This document shows positions 19,401 through 26,987 of a DNA stretch of 64,000 nucleotides, piece by piece. A model generated the notes under the pieces. That model was given only the letters and a program-made list of their open reading frames with translations. It was not told the DNA's origin and did not search any database. The position numbers were made by a program, and so were the translations under genes. The first letter of the stretch is position 1; the number at the start of each line of letters is the position of its first letter. Source of the DNA: Candidatus Gastranaerophilales bacterium (GTDB taxonomy: Bacteria; Cyanobacteriota; Vampirovibrionia; Gastranaerophilales; Gastranaerophilaceae); assembly GCA_944325155.1 (NCBI GenBank), contig CALUYY010000002.1, positions 62,001 to 126,000 on the forward strand, given 5' to 3'.

Positions 19401-19745
19401 AAGTCTTAACTTATATTTTTCCAAAATTCCTTTTTTATGCAGTTCCATTGCAAGGTTTAACCCCGTTTGACCGCCCAGCGATGCTATTAAACCGTCGGGA
19501 CGTTCTTTTTGGATGATATCTTCAAGCATATCAACATCTAAGGGTTCAATATAGACTTTATCGGCTACATGTTCATCCGTCATAATTGTTGCGGGGTTTG
19601 AATTTACAAGGACAATTTTTATCCCTTCTTCTTTCAGTGCTCTGCATGCCTGCACTCCCGCATAATCAAACTCTGCCGCCTGCCCTATGACAATCGGACC
19701 GGAGCCTATTACCATAACTTTTTTAAGTCTGTTATCTTTTCCCAT
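16494..19745 (-). CDS. carB: Carbamoyl-phosphate synthase large subunit
   Basis: 1083 residues, full length. Makes carbamoyl phosphate from bicarbonate, two ATP and ammonia channelled from CarA; feeds pyrimidine and arginine synthesis. Two homologous ATP-grasp halves are visible. The first opens [21 protein letters not shown] and the second (about 565) [20 protein letters not shown]. The C-terminal MGS-like allosteric domain (about 940-1083) holds the usual UMP/ornithine site region. Last gene of the operon, 12 bases after carA, with AGGAC before the ATG. A longer than usual Lys-rich insert ([13 protein letters not shown]) precedes the second half. Confidence 0.98.
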   Translation of the reverse strand: [1083 protein letters not shown]

Positions 19746-19757
19746 TTTATTTTGTCC

Positions 19758-20882
19758 TTATCCTACATTTACCATATCATCCGCTTTTCTTACCGGATTT
19801 GTCTGATATTCTTTCATTAATTCAATCCAATCATCAAAAATAATGCTTGCATCCTCGGGCCCCGGTTTTGCTTCGGGGTGGAATTGAACCGCATAAATTT
19901 TTAATCTCGGAGCGTCAAACCCTTCAAGTGTATCATCATCAAGGTTTTTATACGTCGGATTCATAATTCCCGATAAGCTGTTTATATCAACCGCATACCC
20001 GTGGTTTTGCGAAGTCAGCATAACTTTTTGCGTTTGAAGGTTTATAACTGGGTGGTTTCCGCCTCTGTGTCCGTATTTTAATTTATAGGTTTTGGCACCG
20101 AGCGCAATTGATAATAATTGATACCCGAGGCAAATTCCGAAAACGGGAATTTTTCCTATCAATTCTTCAATCGTTTTTAATTCCGTAATGCAATCCTGAG
20201 GGTCTCCGGGGCCGTTTGATAAAAACAAATTTTTATGTCCGTTTGATAAAATAACATCGGAGCTTACGTTTGCGGGATATACGGTAACTCTGCACCCTCT
20301 TTTTGCAAGAGAATTTATAATCCCCGATTTTGTACCGTAATCAATCAGGGCTAAATCTATATTTCCTTCGGGGTTTACCACATAACTTTCTTTTGCGGAT
20401 ACATCCAAAACAACGTCTTTATTCATTTTGTATACGCATATGGCTGCAATTCTTCGGGTTATGTCATCATCGGTAAAAATTGCATCCGTTGTTATCATAC
20501 ATTTCATAACCCCTTTTTCTCTTATTTTGATAACGAGGCTTCTTGTATCTATTCCCTCAATTCCTATAATTCCGTTATTTTTAAGATAATCGGAAAGATT
20601 TTGTTTTGATTTATAATGGGAATCATTTTTTGCATGGTTTTTAACAACAAACCCCAAACATCTTGGAATTGTTGATTCAAAATCTTCGTCGTTTATTCCG
20701 TAGTTTCCGATTTCAGGATATGTCATTGTGATAATTTGATTGGCATAGGAAGGGTCGGTTAAAATTTCCTGATACCCTGTCATAGAGGTGTTAAAAACAA
20801 TTTCGCCTATTTTTGTTCCGAATGCGCCGAAATGTTCGCCTTTATATACGGTGCCGTCTTCTAATATTAATGTTGCAAGCAT
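19758..20882 (-). CDS. carA: Carbamoyl-phosphate synthase small (glutaminase) subunit
   Basis: 374 residues. Hydrolyses glutamine and passes ammonia to CarB. The N-terminal CPSase domain begins MLATLILEDGTVYKGEHFGA. The class-I amidotransferase domain has LSNGPGDPQD, the nucleophile elbow PVFGICLGYQLLSIALGAK with the catalytic Cys, and AVQFHPEAKPGPED with the His/Glu pair. Start overlaps the end of pyrF by 16 bases, so translation is coupled. Confidence 0.98.
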   Translation of the reverse strand: MLATLILEDGTVYKGEHFGAFGTKIGEIVFNTSMTGYQEILTDPSYANQIITMTYPEIGNYGINDEDFESTIPRCLGFVVKNHAKNDSHYKSKQNLSDYLKNNGIIGIEGIDTRSLVIKIREKGVMKCMITTDAIFTDDDITRRIAAICVYKMNKDVVLDVSAKESYVVNPEGNIDLALIDYGTKSGIINSLAKRGCRVTVYPANVSSDVILSNGHKNLFLSNGPGDPQDCITELKTIEELIGKIPVFGICLGYQLLSIALGAKTYKLKYGHRGGNHPVINLQTQKVMLTSQNHGYAVDINSLSGIMNPTYKNLDDDTLEGFDAPRLKIYAVQFHPEAKPGPEDASIIFDDWIELMKEYQTNPVRKADDMVNVG

Positions 20883-21610
20883 AATTCTTCCTCAATTTCT
20901 TTATAAATCATTTTCATTGCTTCAATTCTGTTTTGGGCTTTTGTAACCGCACGTCCCAAAACTATGTAATCCGCTCCTCTTTTAATGGCTTCAGAAGGTG
21001 TTGCAATTCTTTTTTGGTCGTCTTTTAAGCTCCACTTCGGGCGAATTCCGGGGCATAAAACCTTGAATTCTTTCCCGAGTTCTTTTTTTATGTTTTCAAC
21101 TTCAACGGCAGATGCCACAACGCCGTCAAGCCCCGCTTCTTTTGCCAGTTTTGCAAGCTCAAGTGCAAATTTTGAAACATCTTTATCTATTCCGAATTCA
21201 TTATTCATAACATCTTTTGAAATGCTTGTAAGCATTGTAACGCCTAAAATAACGGGCGGTTTTTTGTTTAATTCTTTTGCTTTATTGTCTGCACCTTCTC
21301 TTGCGGATTTCATCATCTCCAAACCGCCCGTACAGTGTATGTTAAAAAAGTTTGCACCCCTTAAAACTATGTTTTCGCTTGCCTTTTTAACGGTGTTCGG
21401 GATGTCGTGGAGTTTAACATCCAGAAAGAAATTTGCATTTTTGGATAAGATATAATTAACAATTTCTAAGCCGTATCCCATAAACAATTGCAGGCCGACT
21501 TTAAAAGTCCCCGTATAATCTTTCATTTCTTCAACGAGTTCTTTTGCTTCTTCAATCGTTTCGACATCCAATGCCAGAACTATTTTCTCTTTAATTTCTT
21601 CATTTATCAT
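20867..21610 (-). CDS. pyrF: Orotidine 5'-phosphate decarboxylase
   Basis: 247 residues. Final step to UMP: decarboxylates OMP. Catalytic Asp/Lys motif FLDVKLHDIPNTVKKA (about 78-93), and the phosphate-binding region VLCPGIRPKW and YIVLGRAVTKAQN near the C-terminus. The length and KLHDIPNT motif fit the subgroup fused or neighbouring to pyrimidine operons in diverse bacteria. ATGA overlap with pyrC. Confidence 0.97.
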   Translation of the reverse strand: MINEEIKEKIVLALDVETIEEAKELVEEMKDYTGTFKVGLQLFMGYGLEIVNYILSKNANFFLDVKLHDIPNTVKKASENIVLRGANFFNIHCTGGLEMMKSAREGADNKAKELNKKPPVILGVTMLTSISKDVMNNEFGIDKDVSKFALELAKLAKEAGLDGVVASAVEVENIKKELGKEFKVLCPGIRPKWSLKDDQKRIATPSEAIKRGADYIVLGRAVTKAQNRIEAMKMIYKEIEEELCLQH

Positions 21611-22596
21611 AATATTTTCCCTTTTAATTCCATACCCTGATAAGGCGTTATTTTACATTTTGAATTGAATTTTCTGCCGTCAACAACCCATTTTTCATCC
21701 AAATCAACCTCAATTTCTCTTTTCGGGTCTATGCTTAGAATTCTTCTCGGGGTATATGCCATTTTTTCAAGCGCCAAATCAAGCCCGAACGTTTGATAAG
21801 AAAGAGAAAATGCGGTCTCTAACCCCGTTATGCCGTTTGGAGCTTTGTTGTACGGTTTTAATTTTTCTTTTTCCGTGTGCGGCGCATGGTCGGTTGAAAT
21901 TACATCTATAACCCCGTTTTTGACCGCTTCGATTACTGCGGTTTTATCTTCAATCGTTCCTAAAGGCGGATTCATTTTAAATCTTCCCGTTTCATCAACG
22001 TTATCTTTTGTAAACGTAAAATAATGGGGCGCGGTTTCTGCGGTTAAGTTAAGTCCTTTTTGTTTTGCAAGTTTTATTAATTCTGTCGTTTCTTTTTTTG
22101 AAACGTGGCAGAAATGAAGCCTCGGGAAATTGCACTCTCCTTTTTTTGCCGCATTTGTTACTTCATCTAAAATTTCAATCTGCCATTTTGCTTCATTTGT
22201 TTCGTCTTCCAGATGCGACATAATAATTTCACCCGTTTTAAGCGCAGACACTAAAACACCTTTGTTTAAAACGGGCAGTCCGTCATTTGAAAAACCGATT
22301 GCACCCGCATTTTTCATTAATTTAAAATCAACGGTAATATCGCTGTTTAAATTTTTTGTAATTGCGCATACGGGATACAATTCAACATCAATTCCCGTTT
22401 CTTTTGCTTTATTTATCATATATTTTATGACATCTTCATTATCGCAAACGGGGTTTGTGTTCGGCATTGTGCAAACTGCCCCGAATCCGCCAAAATATGC
22501 GGATTTAAGCCCTGTTAAAATTGTTTCTTTTTCAATGAAGCCCGGGTCTCTGAAATGAACATGCATATCTATAAAAGAAGGAAGTTTTTTAATCAT
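21607..22596 (-). CDS. pyrC: Dihydroorotase
   Basis: 329 residues. Cyclises carbamoyl aspartate to dihydroorotate. Metal-binding motif DMHVHFRDPGF (about 9-19), which includes the HxH pair, and DVISTDHAPHTEKEK near 235 with the metal/catalytic Asp. Shorter than the roughly 420-residue class-I enzymes, so N- and C-terminal composite domains are reduced. The carboxylated Lys expected in some classes was not assigned. It overlaps pyrF and pyrB by 4 bases each. Confidence 0.95.
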   Translation of the reverse strand: MIKKLPSFIDMHVHFRDPGFIEKETILTGLKSAYFGGFGAVCTMPNTNPVCDNEDVIKYMINKAKETGIDVELYPVCAITKNLNSDITVDFKLMKNAGAIGFSNDGLPVLNKGVLVSALKTGEIIMSHLEDETNEAKWQIEILDEVTNAAKKGECNFPRLHFCHVSKKETTELIKLAKQKGLNLTAETAPHYFTFTKDNVDETGRFKMNPPLGTIEDKTAVIEAVKNGVIDVISTDHAPHTEKEKLKPYNKAPNGITGLETAFSLSYQTFGLDLALEKMAYTPRRILSIDPKREIEVDLDEKWVVDGRKFNSKCKITPYQGMELKGKIL

Positions 22597-23477
22597 ATTC
22601 TTCCCTCTTTAAAAATTTTATCCAATATCGCCATTCTTATGTAAACGCCGTTTTCAGCCTGATTTAGAATTGTTTTCCCTTGAGAAGAATCTATAACATC
22701 GGATGTTATTTCAACATCTCTGTTAACAGGCCCCGGGTGCATTAAAAGTGCGTTTTCCGGTAGATTTTCTTTTGAAATTCTGTAATTTTTAATATAATCA
22801 TCTTTTGATATTTCTTTTTCAAGCCTTTCTGTTTGAATTCTGAGGCACATAACAACATCCGCCCCCAAAAGTGCATTATTCAGATTTTTTTCATAATATA
22901 CACCTTCAATATTGTCTTGAAAATATTCCGGTGCCGAACAGACAACATCCGCCCCTTCTTTTTTTAACAGTGCGACATTTGATCTTGCAACCCTTGAATG
23001 TTTAATGTCGCCCACAATGACAACTTTTTTATTTTTAACCGAACCCAAATGTTCAATTATTGTAAAATAATCCAATAATGCCTGTGTCGGGTGCGAAGAC
23101 TTTCCTTCTCCCGCATTTATAAAGTGAACTGGTTTATAGAAATTTTTTTCTTTTAATTTTTCGATTAAATTTTCTTCCCTTGTTCTTATAATAAATGTAT
23201 TTATGCCTATTGCGCTCATGTTATTTATCGTATCAAACAGTTCTTCTCCTTTTGTAATTGAGGATTTTGCCGTGTCAAAAACATAAACGTTTGCTCCAAG
23301 GCGCTTTAGGGCGCATTCAAATGAAAATCTCGTCCTTGTCGAATTTTCAAAAAACATTAAAGCTGCATGACGGGTCGGATAATTTGCATATTTTCCCGTT
23401 TTAAAGCTTTTTGCCGCTTCAATAATGTTTTGTATTTCTTCTTTTGTCAGATTTTCGATTTTATCAAGATGTTTCAT
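22593..23477 (-). CDS. pyrB: Aspartate carbamoyltransferase catalytic subunit
   Basis: 294 residues. Joins carbamoyl phosphate and aspartate. Carbamoyl-phosphate site FFENSTRTRFSFECA (about 44-58), active-site HPTQALLDYFTI (about 127-138), and HPGPVNRDVEI near 245. No regulatory subunit gene pyrI is in the operon, so the enzyme is probably a simple trimer without the CTP-binding chain. It lies between pyrE (1-base gap) and pyrC (4-base overlap). Confidence 0.98.
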   Translation of the reverse strand: MKHLDKIENLTKEEIQNIIEAAKSFKTGKYANYPTRHAALMFFENSTRTRFSFECALKRLGANVYVFDTAKSSITKGEELFDTINNMSAIGINTFIIRTREENLIEKLKEKNFYKPVHFINAGEGKSSHPTQALLDYFTIIEHLGSVKNKKVVIVGDIKHSRVARSNVALLKKEGADVVCSAPEYFQDNIEGVYYEKNLNNALLGADVVMCLRIQTERLEKEISKDDYIKNYRISKENLPENALLMHPGPVNRDVEITSDVIDSSQGKTILNQAENGVYIRMAILDKIFKEGRI

Positions 23478-23478
23478 T

Positions 23479-24063
23479 TTATTTGCCTTTTCTGCTTCCC
23501 GGTTTTACGATTTCAATGCCCTGTCTGCATAAGGGGCAATTTTCGGGCTCATATACAACGGGGTCAATTTTCAATAATGAATTTATTTTTAATTTGTCAT
23601 CAAGTTTTCCTTGAGTTCTGTCCACTATACAGCCCACTCCTTTGATTTCAACTTCATATTCCTTAATTGCATCAATCGTTTCAAAAATTGTTCTTGCCGT
23701 TGTTATAACATCTTCAATAATAACTACTCTTTCACCTTTTTTTAAGGTATAACCCCTTCTTAATTGCATTACATCATCTTTTCTTTCAACAAAAAGATTT
23801 CTTTTTTTTGCCTGTTTTGCAACTTCATATCCGAAAATGACTGCTCCTATGGCTGGCGCTATAATTGTGTCATATTCAATACCGGCTAATTTTTCCGCAA
23901 GTTTTTTTCCTATTATTTCAACAATATCGGGGTATTGGTATAATTTTGCGCACTGAAAATAAGTGTCGCTGTGAAGCCCCGATGTCAGACAAAAATGCCC
24001 GTGTAATAAGCCGTCTGCTTTAATTAAAAGTTCTTTAACGTCAATATCGTTTAATGTGTTCAT
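23479..24063 (-). CDS. pyrE: Orotate phosphoribosyltransferase
   Basis: 194 residues. Makes OMP from orotate and PRPP. The PRPP motif VVIIEDVITTARTIFETI is at about 113-130, and the lysines of the flexible loop are seen in ERKDDVMQLRRGYTLKKGE. This is the short family type with a C-terminal CPLCRQG motif. It overlaps pyrD by 4 bases (ATGA). Confidence 0.97.
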   Translation of the reverse strand: MNTLNDIDVKELLIKADGLLHGHFCLTSGLHSDTYFQCAKLYQYPDIVEIIGKKLAEKLAGIEYDTIIAPAIGAVIFGYEVAKQAKKRNLFVERKDDVMQLRRGYTLKKGERVVIIEDVITTARTIFETIDAIKEYEVEIKGVGCIVDRTQGKLDDKLKINSLLKIDPVVYEPENCPLCRQGIEIVKPGSRKGK

Positions 24064-24977
24064 TCTCTTAACTTCCTTTTTAATTCTTCAATGTTATCAA
24101 TATTTAATTTATTCATTAATTTATCTAAATCATTTATGATTTTTTCGCAAACATCGGGGTGTGTAAAATTTTCCGTTCCGATTTGAACGCAGTCCGCACC
24201 GACGGATAAAAATTCCAAAACATCATTAATGTTTGAAATTCCGCCTATTCCGATTACGGGAATTTTAACAACCGATTTAATTCTTTTTACCATAGATAAT
24301 GCAACCGGTTTAATGCACCTTCCGGATAACCCCCCTTGAACAAGCGACTTTTTAAACGTTTTATCGGGTAAAATTTCAATTTTTACACCCAGACCTTTCA
24401 GCGTATTAATTGCGCTTATACAGTCTGCCCCCGCATTTTGGGCGGCAAGCGCCAGAGATTCAATGTCTGAAACATTGGGGGTTAATTTTATAATTAAAAA
24501 GCCTTTGTATTCTTTTCTTATTGATTCTGTCAGCTTTGAAAGGCTCCCGGGCATTGTTCCGAATTCAAGGCACCCTTGTTTGACGTTCGGACAGGAAACG
24601 TTGACTTCAATCGCTTTAATGCCGTTTTTATCCGCAATTTTTGCCGCTTCTATATAATCTTCAAAGGCTGAGCCCGCAAGATTCATAACAAAATTTATGT
24701 CTTTTTCTTTTAAGACGGGAAGTTTTTTTTCAATAAATTCTTTTACTCCGACATTTTCAAGCCCGATTCTGTTTATCATTCCGGCTGTTGTTTCAAAAAT
24801 TCTTTCCCCAGTGTTTCCTTTTTTGGGGTTTATTGAAATTGCTTTTGTTACGATTGCGCCCAATTTTGAAACATTAATAAAATCTTCAAATTCATCAGCA
24901 TATCCGAACGTGCCCGATGCGGTCATTATCGGATTTTTAAGTTCAAAAATTCCCAATTTCGTTTTCAGATTTGCCAT
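24060..24977 (-). CDS. pyrD: Dihydroorotate dehydrogenase, class 1B catalytic subunit
   Basis: 305 residues. FMN enzyme oxidising dihydroorotate to orotate, using NAD through PyrK. The catalytic Cys base lies in VNVSCPNVKQG (about 128-138), with FMN/phosphate loops VIGIGGISNINDVLEFLSVG and CVQIGTEN near the C-terminus. Class 1B is supported by the adjacent pyrK and by the Cys (class 2 uses Ser). It overlaps pyrK by 13 bases. Confidence 0.97.
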   Translation of the reverse strand: MANLKTKLGIFELKNPIMTASGTFGYADEFEDFINVSKLGAIVTKAISINPKKGNTGERIFETTAGMINRIGLENVGVKEFIEKKLPVLKEKDINFVMNLAGSAFEDYIEAAKIADKNGIKAIEVNVSCPNVKQGCLEFGTMPGSLSKLTESIRKEYKGFLIIKLTPNVSDIESLALAAQNAGADCISAINTLKGLGVKIEILPDKTFKKSLVQGGLSGRCIKPVALSMVKRIKSVVKIPVIGIGGISNINDVLEFLSVGADCVQIGTENFTHPDVCEKIINDLDKLMNKLNIDNIEELKRKLRE

Positions 24978-25687
24978 ATAACTTTATCCCCGTCAAAAAT
25001 CGGGCCGTCTTTGCAAACGGTTTTATTAACCGTTTGTCCGTTTTGTTTGTATTCAATAACACATCCTCTGCAGACACCGATTGAACAAGCCATTGTTTTT
25101 TCCATTGAAACTTCGGTTTTTACATTGTTTTTGATTCCGAATTCAGATACCAGTTTTAATACGATATTTGGTCCGCAGGAATAAATTATATCGGGTTTTA
25201 ATTCATTGTTCAGCTCTTCGATATAATCGACAACGCTTCCGCCGATTACCGTTTTATCCGACCCTTCTATAATTTCGTCTTTTTCCTTAAAGCCCGTTAT
25301 CAAAAAGTTTTTAATCCCTTTTTTATTTAATTCTTTTTTTAAAAATAACATCGGAGCAATTCCTATGCCTGCACCGATTAAAAGCGCCGTTTTTATTCTT
25401 TCGTAATTAAATGTATTTCCCATTGCGCCTATAAAATCGACCGTATCGTCTTTTTTCAGTGATTTTATATAATTTGTGCCTTCACCTTTTATTTTGTATA
25501 AAACGGTAATTTCACCGTTATTAAAATCCATAATGCTGAAAGGGCGCCTGAGCGTTTTATTTTCGCACAAAATCGAGATAAATTGTCCCCCGTATGCTTC
25601 TTTCATATCGGTTTTTAAGACGATTTTATACGTGTCTTTTGCAATTTTTTCGTTATATAAAACAATTCCCTTATGATTTTTTTTCAT
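24965..25687 (-). CDS. pyrK: Dihydroorotate dehydrogenase electron-transfer subunit
   Basis: 240 residues from the ATG. FAD/NAD-binding ferredoxin-reductase fold passing electrons from PyrD to NAD. The FAD motif is LRRPFSIMDF (about 46-55), the NAD-binding glycine loop LLIGAGIGIAPM (about 100-111), and the [2Fe-2S] ligands lie in MACSIGVCRGCVIEY plus a downstream VCKDG. An in-frame TTG 30 bases upstream would give a longer protein but lies inside the leader hairpin, so the ATG is preferred. First structural gene of the eight-gene pyr operon. Confidence 0.95.
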   Translation of the reverse strand: MKKNHKGIVLYNEKIAKDTYKIVLKTDMKEAYGGQFISILCENKTLRRPFSIMDFNNGEITVLYKIKGEGTNYIKSLKKDDTVDFIGAMGNTFNYERIKTALLIGAGIGIAPMLFLKKELNKKGIKNFLITGFKEKDEIIEGSDKTVIGGSVVDYIEELNNELKPDIIYSCGPNIVLKLVSEFGIKNNVKTEVSMEKTMACSIGVCRGCVIEYKQNGQTVNKTVCKDGPIFDGDKVIWQI

Positions 25688-25699
25688 CTTTTTCCCGTT

Positions 25700-25735
25700 A
25701 AAAAAAGAGAAAGACAATTTGAGCCTTTCTCTTTT
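25700..25735 (-). terminator. Possible attenuator hairpin in the pyr operon leader
   Basis: Perfect 11-base inverted repeat (25703-25713 with 25725-25735), 11-base loop, then T's on the transcribed strand, located before the pyrK ATG rather than after a gene. The stem is weak (only three G-C pairs). Its upstream arm overlaps the stop codon of a 12-codon leader ORF. Confidence 0.5.
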
Positions 25736-25772
25736 ATCTTATATTCTTTTCTTTATGTTTAAATTTGTTCAT
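25734..25772 (-). CDS. Putative 12-residue leader peptide of the pyr operon
   Basis: Small ORF MNKFKHKEKNIR preceded by GGGGAAG. It ends exactly at the 5' arm of the attenuator-like hairpin, so a ribosome finishing it would cover the stem. The arrangement resembles UTP-sensing attenuation of enterobacterial pyrBI. No sequence similarity is claimed, and coding is inferred only from position. Confidence 0.4.
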   Translation of the reverse strand: MNKFKHKEKNIR

Positions 25773-25791
25773 TAACTTCCCCAATGCCTTG

Positions 25792-25820
25792 ATTATACAT
25801 CCCGCAAAATTAAATTTAAA
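25792..25820 (-). promoter_or_regulatory. Putative pyr operon promoter
   Basis: TATAAT at 25792-25797, with a weak TTTAAA -35 at 25815-25820 and 17-base spacing, reading toward the leader peptide and pyrK. Predicted start lies about 15 bases before the leader ORF. Confidence 0.5.
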
Positions 25821-25826
25821 CCGCTA

Positions 25827-25843
25827 TGTAAACAATTGTTACA
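25827..25843. promoter_or_regulatory. Near-palindrome TGTAAACAATTGTTACA between pyr operon and next gene
   Basis: 17-base near-palindrome differing at two positions from the 17-mer found before both coiled-coil paralogues. It lies about 70 bases before the + strand gene and just upstream of the predicted pyr promoter, so it could act on either side. Confidence 0.4.
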
Positions 25844-25913
25844 AACACTCCTTAAAACCTAAAGTTCTGCACTAAACGGACGATATTTATAACATAAGGA
25901 GAATGGAGACAAA

Positions 25914-26393
25914 ATGAACATCAACGGTATCAATGCAAATAACAACTTAATTGATGTAAACAACGTCAACAAAGTTTCCGCTGATTTATTTGCAGCATTA
26001 AAGAAAAAATCCGTTGATTATTCAAAACAAGATTTAACAAGATTTACAAGAGCAACTTTAGGTGTTGATTTATACAGCCAGAAAACGGATATAAATGTTC
26101 AAAGACAAATCGCAATTACAAATTCGGGTGCTTTTCAAAATAATATGAACCTTCAATCCGTTCAGGCTCTCAACTCCTTCGCCGCTCAAAATTTATACGC
26201 TAACAGTGTTCAAAATGCGGTTGGCGGCAAAATGACAATCGCTCAAAACCCCGCTGAAATTGAATTTGTTTCAAGAACGGAAGATGTTTCAAATTTAATC
26301 AATGTTTTTGAAACGGATAAAGACAAAAAAGATTCTAACCCCTTTGCTTTTGATACATTCACCCCTGAAAGATCTCAAAAGCAGGAAGCATAA
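25914..26393 (+). CDS. Hypothetical 159-residue Asn/Gln-rich protein
   Basis: Not recognised. Soluble, rich in Asn, Gln, Val and Ala, beginning MNINGINANNNLIDVNNVN. It is probably largely helical in the middle (SVQALNSFAAQNLYANSVQNA), with a polar tail ending KQEA. No signal peptide or membrane span. Translation is well supported by AAGGAGAATGGAG before the ATG. The upstream region carries a 17-base near-palindrome similar to those of the coiled-coil paralogues, which hints at shared regulation. Divergent from the pyr operon. Confidence 0.75.
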   Translation: MNINGINANNNLIDVNNVNKVSADLFAALKKKSVDYSKQDLTRFTRATLGVDLYSQKTDINVQRQIAITNSGAFQNNMNLQSVQALNSFAAQNLYANSVQNAVGGKMTIAQNPAEIEFVSRTEDVSNLINVFETDKDKKDSNPFAFDTFTPERSQKQEA

Positions 26394-26433
26394 TATCTAC
26401 TCCATAACTCCTATTCTATCAAATTAAAAACTT

Positions 26434-26479
26434 ACCTTTTTTGAAGAACGCTACCTCTCTTTGAAAAAGGTCTTTTTTT
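26434..26479 (+). terminator. Probable terminator
   Basis: ACCTTTTT/AAAAAGGT stem with a 22-base loop, followed by CTTTTTTT, 40 bases after the stop codon. The long loop makes it only probable. Confidence 0.55.
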
Positions 26480-26490
26480 ATGTTTAAAGA

Positions 26491-26520
26491 TTGTTTTACC
26501 GCTTTAAAAAATGGTATAAT
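26491..26520 (+). promoter_or_regulatory. Promoter of the TM2-domain gene
   Basis: TTGTTT, 18-base spacer ending TGG, then TATAAT: a -35 plus extended -10. The interrupted TM2 gene begins 31 bases later. Confidence 0.6.
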
Positions 26521-26551
26521 TTCTTATTGGCTGAAATAAGGAATTAAAAAT

Positions 26552-26977
26552 ATGGACAAAATTGTTAAAATTGAAGGAGAAAAAGTTTTTATCGGCCGTG
26601 ATGACGGCGGGCTTTTGTAGGCGGATGTCAAAGACTGCAACTTTACTCCTTCCGTAAATGATTATGTTGAAATCTTCAGAAGTGAAAATTCAATCGTTAT
26701 ATCAAAAGCTCAAAATATGGCTGCCGAAATTAAAGATTCCGTTATGCAGGCTATTTATTCCGCTGACGGTAAAAAGCCCGTCAATAAAATTGCATACGCA
26801 GTTCTTGCGATATTTTTGGGTTCATTCGGCGTCCATAAGTTTTATTCGGGTAAAATTGCACTCGGCATTTTATACTTATTATTCTGCTGGTGCGCAATCC
26901 CGGGGATTATAGGTTTTATAGAAGGCATTTTTGCGCTCTTTAAACAGGCAGATGAAAACGGAAATATTATCGTATAA
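26552..26977 (+). pseudogene. TM2-domain membrane protein interrupted by an in-frame TAG
   Basis: The reading frame opens MDKIVKIEGEKVFIGRDDGGLL, meets TAG at 26618-26620 (codon 23), and continues in the same frame for 119 more codons. Those codons include ADVKDCNFTPSVNDYVEIF and a TM2 domain (two membrane segments around GSFGVHKFYSGKIALGILYL and CAIPGIIGFIEGIFALF). The first part, the continuation and the TM2 domain form one coherent protein, so the TAG replaces a sense codon, most simply CAG, GAG or AAG. Promoter and AAGGA ribosome site are intact. Other genes here stop at TAG (uvrA, mtnP, the HD gene), so general recoding is unlikely. Re-initiation at the internal ATG at 26717 could still give the TM2 part, though no Shine-Dalgarno precedes it. 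Confidence 0.75.
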
Positions 26978-26987
26978 ATTTTATTAA

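Noticed and set aside
20985-21455. 156-codon + strand frame
   Set aside because: Antisense to pyrF, which is conserved and intact.
26552-26977. Genome-wide recoding of TAG as an amino acid
   Set aside because: uvrA, mtnP and the HD gene end naturally at TAG, so a general reassignment is not supported.
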